A DNA stretch of 64,000 bases from Acanthaster planci (taxonomy: Eukaryota > Echinodermata > Asteroidea > Valvatida > Acanthasteridae), in contig NW_019091403.1 in the NCBI RefSeq assembly GCF_001949145.1, positions 1,504,765 through 1,568,764 of the forward strand, read 5' to 3'. The notes beneath the pieces were generated by a model that ran no database searches, was not told the origin of the DNA, and was given only the letters and a program-made list of their open reading frames with translations. Of the stretch, positions 1 through 11,800 are shown in pieces. The position numbers and the translations under genes were made by a program. The stretch's first letter is position 1; each line of letters opens with the position of its first letter.

Positions 1-1299
1 AGTTATTGACTGCTACATACAGATATGCTTGAACTCTGTACAAGCTCTTGCATCAGATATATGTAAATTCAAACTGAAAGTAAGTAAATGATTTTGAATT
101 GTGAAATCAAATCCGACTGTATTGTAACGCAGATGTTATAGCTGTACTGTCAAGCCCATCTAGCCTGACAAGGTACATACATGTAAATATACCTCCATCA
201 ATTCCATCCTTCAAAACACATGCAGATTATCTGCATTTATCCCTAGAAGGATAATAAGGGGAAATCCTACAATATTGATTTGAATCAAGCCAGTTGATGA
301 CATTTCAAAACTGTTAACAGGCAAAACAAAAGGCAATATGGTCATCCTATGCAATGCTCAACTTCACAATGACCCTAAGCCAACCCAAAGCTAACATGGC
401 CTTCAAAATGTGATGATTCTTGGGTTTCACCAAAGGAGTCAAATGCCCAATATGTGCAATCAAATTTGGTCGGAAAAAATACAATTCAACATTACCCATA
501 TACACAGCATTCTTTAACTCCAAACGTGGTCCCTTAAACACAAAAATTACCCTATCAGTAAAATGTATTAAAGTAAACGCATTCAATTCCCAAAAGTAGA
601 TATTAATAAACTGGAAATTACCTGTACATTGACAAAAACTACAATGAATTTGTCAGGTTTGAAGAAAACCGTGTGAACTGTGTAAACCGTGTAAAACAGT
701 CAAGTGGCCATGAAAGTTGAAAAGACTCCCTCAAATACACGACAAAAACTTGGCCACTGCTCTCTGACTACCCAATACCTGTACTTCAATTCTTGACTAG
801 GTACAGAACTGCAACACCATTCAAATTAACTTTCTAAAAACTGATTATCTGAAAACCAAGCAAAAAAACAGTTAATACATGTAGTGTTACTGTCATAAAC
901 TATACAAGTGCACATGCTTACACATTCACTTGATAAAATAACAAGATTGGACAATCTACGCATGCATAAGATAACAACCATGTATACCAAACAATACAAC
1001 AAAGCTTTTAGAAATTAATGAACTGATCCCCAATGCAATATTGGCTGTATTGGAAACAGATTTTACACTGAAGCTTGAACAGTTCCCCATCAAACGGCAT
1101 ACTTCCTTCAAAGTTAGTATCAGTTACATTCAATCTTATCCCTCCTGTGGCAATTTCCAATCATACAATAAATTTAATATTTTTGACACTAGAAGCATTT
1201 CAACTAGAAAAACTTATGTATGTAATCACGATTATTAAAAAGCTGAATTTCAAGAACATTATCAAAAATATATAATACCTGGCTACTAAACTAAAATAA
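1..1299. other. Intergenic sequence, no gene seen
   Basis: AT-rich sequence with only short random open frames. I see no splice-flanked conserved peptide on either strand. It may be further 3' UTR or flank of AFDN. Confidence 0.5.
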
Positions 1300-2633
1300 T
1301 TGAAAAAGACATTTTATTAAAACTTTACAAAGTGGCAGTGATGGGGGGGGATTCCAGGCGCATGCAAGTAAACAAAACAATGATCCTACAGGACACCCAT
1401 GGATATTGAGGACTGCATTAAAACAGATCTTAGTACATGACTAAACACACAGCTTGCAAAACTATCTGTCATGTACAAATGAAAACAACCCCAACGATGA
1501 CAAATTTATACATGCATATTCCATTCTTCCTATTGAGCAAGTAATCTTATGATGCTTTATGCATCAACCATCCTCCTAAATATCAAATATTTGGTGCCGA
1601 GTTGTAGTGGTAACAACGGAACATTTCACTTCCCAAGTTTTGACTTTGATTGATTCAATACAAGAGGATCTCATAACAGAATGAATTCAAGGCCAACAGT
1701 GAGCACAGTAATTACATGTACCTCAATTATCAAAGCTTGTTTATCTATTTTGGAGTCAGGTATTATGTACGGCAGGCAAGTTTGTTCTGCTTCAAATTTG
1801 AAAGGATGCATAGCGCCTTAGTAATAAATTCATGAACGCCTTCATTCAGTGTCAAAATTATATTGCTATCTTTTTGGTAAACATCATTCAATATGCTATT
1901 AAGATTAACTGACTACCAAGGACACCAAGGAATTATGTACAATCATCGCATAAGCTGTACAATAAAACCAAAAAATTATTTGCTTTATAAATATAAAAGG
2001 TGGCAACTTCACTTTCAACTGAAAATTTTCCCATGAAACAAGGCATACATTCTGAACTAAAAAAAAAAAAGTAAAACAATCCTTCATAGTTATTCAAAGT
2101 GATAAAATAAGGTAAGACTATACACATGGCTGCCAACAGTTGACCTACCGACATACATCCCTAACATCAGAGATCAGAAATAAAATACCTATCATTTATA
2201 ACCATATCAATGCATAAAACTACAAACACCTCAACCAATTTACTTCCTGCGAGATTAGAATCCAAGTTGAAGTGACCACAAAGACTTCACTGATAATAAT
2301 CTGTGGGAACAGCTGCCAGACAACTATTTCCAAGGATGGATTTTTGCCGGGAGATATACATTAATTTTGGAATTTTTAGCCAGACAACTGTTGTTGGACA
2401 AGTATTGAATACAAGCTTGAATATACATGAACTTACAGTTTTTACAAAATAGATGGGACAAACCTAACTGCCTTGAATTCAAGCAGTCTGTTTCTCAATT
2501 ACCTATTTCCCTTTAATGTTGTCGCCATTTCAGACTGAATCCGAACTTCCAAGATAAACTCAAGTTGATATACAATGTGTACAAGGTATGCACATGTGCA
2601 TGCTAAATCATTCATGAAGTTGAGGCTCAGTCA
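1300..2633 (-). other. AFDN: AFDN probable 3' UTR
   Basis: AT-rich non-coding sequence after the AFDN stop, with no convincing reading frame. Its lower end is inferred from the AATAAA candidate near 1313-1318. Transcript data would be needed to fix it. Confidence 0.45.
1313..1318 (-). terminator. Candidate polyadenylation signal for AFDN
   Basis: TTTATT on the plus strand reads AATAAA on the minus strand, about 1.3 kb after the stop codon. Such hexamers are common in AT-rich DNA, so this is tentative. Confidence 0.3.
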
Positions 2634-5600
2634 TTAAGTACTATTCAAGTGTGGATTTTGAGCCACAAACTCTCTCTCCCACTTGGAGGCTTTGGTTTTC
2701 TTAACAGGGCTGTCTTCTGTAAACATCTTCATCTTATCTCGGAATGACATCTTCTCAATAGCAGGACCTTCACTGTTTGCTTGTTTACTAGCAAGGAGTC
2801 TTTCACGAGGATCTCGGTACACCTCTTGAGCCCCAATAACAGCAGGTGTATCTGCAGCCTTAAAGGTATTGAGGTTCTGGGAGTTTTCTGGAGTGGCATA
2901 TTGGTAAGGACTTGGTTGGTTGTTCGGTGTTGGGGAGTGATTGTACTCAATAGCTGGTTCATATGCACTGTTTTCCTGCATGGGAATTTGGCTGATTGTG
3001 GATGTGTTTGCTGAGTAAGGAATTGGGCCAACAGCAGCATAATTGGATGCTGGCCCTCGTCCATTGGCTTTCCCGGCTTGGACTGCAAATTTCTTGGGAG
3101 CAATTGGGGGTTTTGGTTTGGGCTGGGTAGGAGGTGGTGGCTTTTGGGTTCGCTGGTTGTTTCTTGGGGGTGGTGCTCTCTCAGAAGTTGGGGATAAGTA
3201 TGTTTTCTCTGGACCTGGGACATAACTGACATTGACTTTGGTATGAACCACATTGGAATCATTAGACGGGGGCTGATGAGGGGAGGGAGGAACTGGAGGG
3301 TTGTTAGGTTTGAATGATAACTGCTCTTCGATACGTCGTCGTTCCTGCTCAATCTCAGCTTCCCGTCTCTGATATTCTAACCTCTGTAATGTGTGTCGTC
3401 TTTGCATCTCTTCCTCCTGTCGCTGAAGTCCTTGGTTTCCATCAATTTGTCTCATAAATTGGTCTTGTTCAGCTTGTCTAAGCTGCCGATGTTCTTTCTT
3501 CCGTTGGAAGTAATCATCCTCTTGTGGTCTGGATGCCATTTGTTGCATGAGGTGCTCAGCTTGAGCCTGAACCATCTCAAACTGCTCTCGTCGCTTGCTT
3601 GCTTCCTCTTCATCTTCTGCTTCTTCCTCATCATTCTCTTGTCGTGACTCTTCTAGACGACGTTGGAATTCTTGTTCCATTCTAAGCTTTCTAAGCTTCT
3701 CCTGTTGCTGTGGAGTCAGATTCTCCTGTCTTGTCAACTCCTCAATGGCCTGTTCTCGCGCCATCTTCTTTTGCTGTTCATGCCACTGCTCCCACTTTTC
3801 CCTTTCCTCTCGTTTCCATGGTGACGGACCTTTCAGGTCTTCATGTGAGGTATGGGTGTCCAGCGTGGCACTCCACTTCCCTTGACCTGACAAGTTTGGG
3901 CCGATATCTTCACTGTTTAAGGGATATCTAGCATCAGGGCCAAGTGGTCTAGTCTCTCTTTGCTGTGATGGAGCATCATAGTTTTGGCTGAGGGGTCTAG
4001 GAGATTGTGGCATAGCTTCAGAAGGGTAGTGCTCACTGCGAGGCCTGCTGGGTTCATCTTCAGAGTGTTTCCTGACTGGGGCTCTTGGTATTGGTACAGG
4101 TTTGGGGCCTGAGTTTTGCCTTTGCAGTTCAGGGCGTTGCTGGTCACTCCCTGATGGTGTCATGTCTCGGTTGAAGGAGCTTTGTTTATTTATGCGCCCT
4201 TGTCGTGGCAATGATGCATACGTTGGTCGTTCTTGCTGTACTTGATGCATTTGTTCTTGCTGATGTTTGGAATCCTGGTATGCTTGTCGCTGGGCATCAA
4301 CAAATGCCCGTTTCTCTCTCATCCGTTGTTCATGCTCTTCTTGAATACGTCTCTTCTCTTGTTCATGCCACAGGTGGTATTGCTGCATTGCTCCTGGTGG
4401 TAGAGACTGACTACCATCCCTTAACTGACTGCTGGGTGGTGGTGGGGGAGGAAGCTCTTGCTGGAAGTCTGCCTCAGGAGGAGGTGGGGGAAGATCAACA
4501 GGGGGTGGTGGGAAATCACTTATCAAGGTATCATATCCCTCTGGAGGTGGAGGGGGTGGAGGAGTGTCAGTATTTCTCTGGTTGTCAGAAATGCTGTAAA
4601 ATGGTGCACTCTGATACATTTGTTGATGTTGAGAACTAATGGGAGTGTAGTTTGGCTGTGGATTATACCTGTTATCCTGCGAGACTGAGGTTCGTGGAGC
4701 TGGTGCCGGTTTTGCCATTTCATCTCTATTTCCTTCCCAACCATAGGGCGGTCGATCCTGATACTGCAACTCTCTTGGCTCATTTGGGGGATATTGGTAA
4801 TTGGGATTATAATAATCCCTTGGACCTGACTGATATTGACTAGGTGGGAGTTGTTGGCGATATTCATTCTGTCGATAAATCTTGTCCTGTTCTTCTCTGA
4901 CTCTAATCTCTTTCTCTCTTTCTGCTCGCATCTTTTCTTCTTGAGCCTGTTCCTCTCTAGCTCTTTCTTCTCTCAATCTTTCAATCCTTGCCATTTCCTC
5001 TCTTGCCCGTTCTTCCTTCAGTCTCTCTTCCTCTTTTCTGGCCCTTTCCTCTCTCAGTCGTTCTTCTCTGGCCCTTTCCTCTCTCAGTCGTTCTTCTCTG
5101 GCTCTTTCCTCTCTCAGTCGTTCTTCTCTGGCTCTTTCTTCCTTCAGCCTTTCTTCTCTAGCCCTTTCCTCTCTTAGTCGTTCTTCTCTAGCTCTTTCCT
5201 CCCTAAGTCTTTCCTCTCTGGCTTTCTCTAATCTGGCTCTTTCCTCCCTTGCTCTTTCTTCCCTAGCACGCTCTTGCCTGGCCCTTTCCTCTCTCAGCCT
5301 CTCTTCTTTTGCTCTTTCTTCCCTCAGTCTTTGTATTCTTAATTGTTCTGCTTTAGCTCTTTCTTCCCGCAGCCTTTCTTCTCGCAGTCTTTCTTCCCGA
5401 AGTCTCTCTTCACGTAGCCTTTCTTCTCGCAGTCTCTCTTCTCGAAGTCTTTCCTCCTTCAGTCGCTCTTCTTGGAGTTGCTGTTCTCTCAGTCTTTCAT
5501 GTCTTATGCGTTCTTCTCTTTCCATCTCCTCTCGTTGTCTGTCTTCCTCCAGTTTTTCTTGTCTTGTTCTCTCCTGTCTTTCACGTTCTTCTTTAGCCCT

Positions 5601-5835
5601 CTGCGCCTGCTCCTCTCTAGCTATTTCTTCCTTTGTTTTTGGCTCAGCCTCAGAGACTGAGTGAAGATCTTTAAGGCGAGGTGCAGGAATTGGACCTCCC
5701 ATGACTTGAATTCCTCCTGGTGGTGGGGCTCTGACATTGGCTTGGGACACAGCTGACCTTGACAGATCCCGATTCGTCATTTCTGGTTCTGGATCTAAGT
5801 TTGATGTTGACTTAGAACGTTGATACATTTGTTGG
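2634..5835 (-). CDS. AFDN: AFDN coding exon 25 (terminal, charged coiled tail)
   Basis: One uninterrupted frame of 1,066 codons plus stop. Order: Ser/Pro start with PIPAPRLKDLHSVSE, a run of REERLREERA-type repeats (about 4900-5620), a Tyr/Pro/Gln-rich segment, polyproline PPPPPPP motifs (about 4440-4560), the conserved SPWKREEREKWEQ (human DPWKRDAKEKLEK), KLRMEQEFQRRLEESRQ (human KLMLEWQFQKRLQESKQ) and the C-terminal MSFRDKMKMF/KTKASKWEREF (human LTFKERQRLF). The family uses this tail to bind actin and profilin-like partners. Confidence 0.95.
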
Positions 5836-8800
5836 CTGGAGGATTGAGAACAAGAGAATAGAAATATCAATATTAAGAGTTTGCTAGTTTTCAAACGAAA
5901 GCCTTTGAACACAAAAACTAATATTTCCTTCAGTGCAATCAATGCAGCATTAAGAGCATTTATCACATTACAAGCATGGAACTTGGACCTTTACGAAAAC
6001 TGAGGTAATTCCAGTCTTTACAAGTCTTTATAGAGTGTTTTTCAGTTTTCAATGGCATGAGTGTGAGGTGAAAAACAAGGAAATCAGCGGATCCGAGGAA
6101 AAGTTGCATGCCTGATATTAAGGCTACTTTATAACATCCTAAATGAATCTTATTCAAATCTATGTTTGCCATTTATGTAATGACATACCTGGCAGGATGT
6201 TGACCCTTCAGGTTGGTGTTGGATGTTGCTCTTTTATAAGGGTCTTTATTCACTGTTGCATACAAGTCCCGATCAGACTGGATACGCTGACGAGGCTCCT
6301 CTCCTAAGACAGAAAAAGATAACATAATATCACGCCTTCTACTCTAATCCCCTGAAAAACCCGGAAAATTGTAGTAAAACTGGAGGATTTGGGACTTCTA
6401 AACATTCTATCAAATCATCTGACTAGATCAAACTGCAATTGAGAACGAGAATATCCAAACAATGTCAATGGTGATCACTGATGACATTACAAATTTCATG
6501 GCAAGGTGGGCAGTGAAGATGTCAATGTTCCCCTTTTAAGAAGCTTATTAAAAGTTCCTAAAATATTTGACATCTTTCACATGTATGGAATTTTATGCAA
6601 AATTATATGACTGTCAAAACCTTTTAAAAGCTAAATTCACTTGACAATTTGATTACTGCTGATTACTGCTGAAAAACCATATCATCTGTTGCCTTGCACG
6701 AGGGCGTAATGATGCCATATGTGGCAGCCTGAAATGTGTGAGAAATGCCTAAATGCACTTATGCTTGACACATCATTTTCATCTGAAAGAGAGATAAGAG
6801 GACAATTTACAAATGTTTACTAACTGAGATTGGGAGATGATCTAGCATAATCAGCTTTGCTCATTTCATAACGACCCAGTCTTGGTGCAGCAGCAGGAAC
6901 ATCACGTTGTGTTGGCCACTCTCTACTCTCAGGATATCTGCCACCAGGTTCGGCCATCTGGGGTGGGGACATGACCTGTGACATGTCTTCACTCTTTGGT
7001 CGGGTCTGAGGTTGAGATGACTGTGTGGAGGTTGGAGGTTGAGCTCCCTTGTTGGCTGCAACAAGAATGACACATCGTAAACACCTGTCATATCTCATGT
7101 GCAGGATCTGAAAATGTGGCTGAAGGTTAGTTGGGATAACAGATACAGGACCGATGAGGTAAAAAGAAATGGCAAATCTGTAAAGAATTCATAATATTTG
7201 AAAGAATCTACTTTTACTGAAATAACAGGCTAACTATAGCGTTAAAAAGAATCATAAAGCATATTTGTGCAAATCCTGTTGATTGACTGACCTCTTTGCA
7301 TTGGAGGTGATGGTTGGCTAAGTATTTCTGCTAAGCCATGGAAGATTGCTCCTTGCTCTGCGATCTTGAGAGTTACAATCTGTCCTGTCTTCACCAGGTA
7401 GACCGCAGCTCTAGGACACAACCACAAATATAATTTAATACCAAATCTAATTATGGTGTCAAAGTTACATCATGCTCCTATGTTCATCTATGCTGATGGT
7501 CTTTGCTTGTACCAAGTTTCTTTTTGTGAGGCAGTCAAAGTCTATGCCATTCTGGCAGTTGAAAAACCGTGTACAAAACATATGGGGAAAAATCAAACGA
7601 TGAAGTCACGAAGTCAAGATTTGGCATACATCCTCAGATGGTAGTCTAACAATGTGCCGGGTTTGAAGTAAGGACCGAAAGTGGTGTGTAGAACGACCCC
7701 GTGTAATGTCAATAGCAAAAATTTGAAAAAGAAAAAAAAATTAAAATAAAAATTAAAAAAATAGCTGTTTCGGCCAGAGATTGAAACAGCTAATGACTTT
7801 ATGCTCAGACAGATGAGGTGTTTCAAAATTTAACAGTGTACATGTATATGCTCTTTAGACACTGTCTGGTCTACATGCTATCTAGTGTAATGATTTCAGG
7901 GTTTGATTGGCTTCTTTGGTCCACCCAAACAGACAAAAAAATTATTTCCACCAAGAATTAGCTGTGATAAAAATAGTGGAAGTCAACTCACTGTTCTTGA
8001 TTGAGGCCCACCAGACTATTTCCATCAACTTCTAAGATCTGATCACCAGCTTTGATACGTCCATCCTGTAAAAGAAACATGTTAAGATATCAATCTGTAT
8101 AACATTTCTGACATATGACTTAGGGAGCGTCTCAAAAGTCAGAACGCTTGGAACATTCCTTTTGGGAACAGGAGATGTTCCCGAAAAGAACACCAGCTGG
8201 TCCCACTTGGAACAAGCATTATTCTCTTTTGGAACATGTGCCGTTCCCAAATGGAACGTTCCATTTCTGGGAACACCGATATCAGGGAATGCTTGTGTTC
8301 CTTTACAGAACACTGTTAATAAGTGCTGAGCACGCAAGTTTTGCAATACTCATTTGCAATTAGTCAGTAACATTACAACCTTCGTGAGGGTGTATTCTTC
8401 GGAAGTAAACTTAAACAACATCCTTATTTATGTCAGAAGTGAGGCTTTTGCCCTTTTGTCAAGCAAATCTGGGACATTATCTGCAAACATTGTCAAACAT
8501 AAATCTCAAAAGTTGAACCAAAGCGCAGGCACTGTAGTACAGCACACGATACACTAAGCTACATGTATGTAATGGGGAGGTGGGATTATTATCATGACAG
8601 ACTTGCGTTCAGACTTGACAATAATTATCCGTCGATAGAATACTTACAATTTTTCCCCAGATTACGTCCAAAAAGAATTAGAATTATAATGACTGACTAC
8701 CAATTTTTTCAGAAGGAACGCTGATGTCAAAACACAGGGTCCCCAAGAAAACAGCTGAGAACAACTTGTGTTTCCAACAGGAACACTGGCTGTTCCCATT

Positions 8801-11800
8801 GGGAACGAGCTGTGTTCTAGATGTGAACAGCATGCATTCTCAAATGCAGCATTCCAACTGGAACAGGAACATTCTGACTTTCAAGACGCTCCCTTACCAA
8901 GATGACAGCCTATCAAGGGTTTTAGAAAGACCTGAGAATTCCTTCCTCACCTTATGTGCCGCAGCTCCTGGTACCACTGCCTTGACATACACACCAATCT
9001 TCTCTTGTCCAACACCCTTAGCTGCAATGATACTCAGACCCATTCTGCTGCCTCCTTTGTTCAATTGAATGGTGAATATTTCAGGTTCCTTTCCTGGAGG
9101 TGCTTTAGCATCTGCGCGGACTTGAGGTGGAGGCTGAAATAAACCAAGATGACTCCTTATATAAAACGAATTTAGTAAAATAAGGGGCGCGTGCATTTGG
9201 CAGATTCAATGAACACACCATTTCTCTCTTACTGTATTCTGTATTACTTATTTTATACTGGATTGAAGTTAACATTGCACCGACTTCATATTTGTAAGTT
9301 TATGTAAAACATACCCAATATCAAACTACCAATTACTTACTTTAACCATAACAGGTGACATGGGCGGTGCTTGCTTCTGCTGTTGGGGTGATGCTTGCTG
9401 CTGTTGCTGCAGTAGGGGTGGGGCTTGTTGCCGCTGTTGCTGCAGTTCGGGTGGCATGTGCTGCTGCCGTTGCTGCAGTTGGGGTGGTGCTTGCTGCCGT
9501 TGCTGTTGGAGTGGTGCTTGCTGCTGTTGCAGTTGGGGTGGGGCTTGCTGCCGCTGTTGCTGCAGTTCGGGTGGCACTTGCTGCTGCCGTTGCTGCAGTT
9601 GGGTTGGTGCATGCTGCTGTTGGGGTGGTGCTTGCTGCTGTTGTTTCTGTGTGGGAGGAGCATGCTGGGGCTGAATATGTCGAGGTTGTCCCTGATCCAT
9701 ACTTTGATTGTGGCCATACAGGTACACTGTCCAGTCCCCTGATGATGTTGGGTTGACAGTCAATCTTGCCAAGCCTATCAGAAAAAAGAGTCCATGATGT
9801 CATCCATGGCTGTCTTTCTCTTGCATTCACACGGTGAAAAATACTATTAAATGCACACATCTCATACTAGTGTCATTTAAAATACTTACTTTCTACCAAC
9901 TTAGCTCGTATTTTTCCACAATTTAGATTGCTGGCATTTTATAAGAGTGAATTAAGCAAACAATCAATTCAGTGATTTTGCCTACCGGCGCGCATCAATG
10001 GTTCCAAGAACTCCTGTAGTCCATTTGGAATGTTTTTGACAATTTCGCATGAGTACCCATCTTCAGGTACAATGAGTGCTAGACGTAACTCAGGATCTTC
10101 CTCTAAGGGTACTGGACGACTATCGGTAGATGGCTCATCATTGGTACTCTGAGCAATAGATACCACCTGTTATAACGAATGGATAATGTATGTCAGGTGT
10201 GAAGTACGTTAGTAGGCTTATAACACACATGTGCAATGAAGCATTTTAATGCAGCAAGGATCAGTTCAATTTTTATCGTAGCCAATTTTAAAGGGGCAAG
10301 AATGAGTTAAAGTTAGAGTCTACTTACTTTCATGATGGCATCATTAGGTATGTGTCTCTCATTGTGGGAAGGGATGTAATTTTCCAGTAGTGCCCTGAGT
10401 TGTCTGGAATTAAGCTGGAAGCACTGTGAGCAGGCAGCGTTCAAAGCATCTCTAGAATCCTTAGGTGCCATCAACAACTGCAGAGCCTACAAGACATGAT
10501 AATCCATACTCACAACACATGTATCCCTCTTTATTAAAATGGTGTAATGTATAGATTTCATCAGGGGTGATTAAATGACAGTTTTTTCAAAAGTATCCAA
10601 ATATCATGCACAGCTTATGCATAGCAGTTAACTTTGATAGTTTTCATTTTAGCTGAATTACCATGAACAAGATAAACCAATTATCTACTCAAGTCTATCC
10701 TGTTTGTTTATCCGAATTCACTGCTAACATAATTCATGGACTTGTTTCCCTTAATTTATAACCCTAACAGTCTTAAATCCTCCTACAGGTGAGGGACTGA
10801 GGATGATTATGGATAAGGAAACCATTACAGATCAAAAGAAACTAGAGGTTGATTCTACATTAAAGTCACCGTATCACACAAGACCGTGGCCTACCTGTGT
10901 AATCTTGGCCATATGTGCCTCAGCGGCAAGCTCTAATCCTTGTTTCTCAGCCCACGCATTGATACGGTTTAATCTATGATGCAGCATGGCTGCACTGTCA
11001 CGATGACACAAACGAAGCTGAGGATGAGCAACCAACTTGTTGAAGACCCAAGCACCAACAAAATGGAAGAGTTGAGAGAAGAGTTGAATAGTCAGGCCAG
11101 CGTTGACACGGCAACGCCGCAGAAGAGTCATCACAGAGTGGAAGATGTGAACAACATCACCTAGTACAAATCAAAGCAAAACAATCAATGGAACAAGAAC
11201 GGTTTCATTCAAACCAAGAGCCAAACGACCTGCATAGTGCTGATGTTTTTAGCCTTTGCTTGCAGAAGCTTAAAGAGACAGTGATTGGCATAGCACATTG
11301 AACACAGCACAATTAAATATATGGCATGACTTACAAAACGCACAAAGACATCTTTTATTCAAACGAATGATTCATCAATATGAGCCTATTAAGACAGAAT
11401 CATGGAGTGCCATCTTTGCCACAACGTGAAAAAAGGGAGTGAAAGCCGGTAGGAACCATGGCAATGGGATGATGACAGATGACATCTTACCAATATTAGG
11501 TCTGGTCTGAGGTGGACCACGGTTGGGTGGATTCAACCAGCGTGCACTGATGCGTAGTGGATTATCTTTACTACCTTCACGCCAACTGTCATTACTCTTA
11601 TCATCATCTGAATCATCATGCAAGGTGAGAATGGCACACCAAATCAACAAAGCATGAACAGGATGCAAAGCATGCAAGAAATCTGCTCACAGATCAGGAA
11701 CTTCAGAAAGCATGTCTAACTTGGATTGCTTGTAACGCTCAATTGGGAATATAGCTCTTGATATCTGGGAACATGTGCTGAACAATACCTACATGTATAT

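Noticed and set aside
2729-5660. Several plus-strand and alternate-frame ORFs of 60-207 codons over the last AFDN exon
   Set aside because: Shadows of the repetitive 3.2-kb AFDN exon. None has splice context or conserved motifs.
9355-9756. Long plus-strand frames over 9355-9756 (Ala/Val-rich and Cys/Gly-rich)
   Set aside because: They are antisense shadows of the Gln/Pro repeat in AFDN exon 19.
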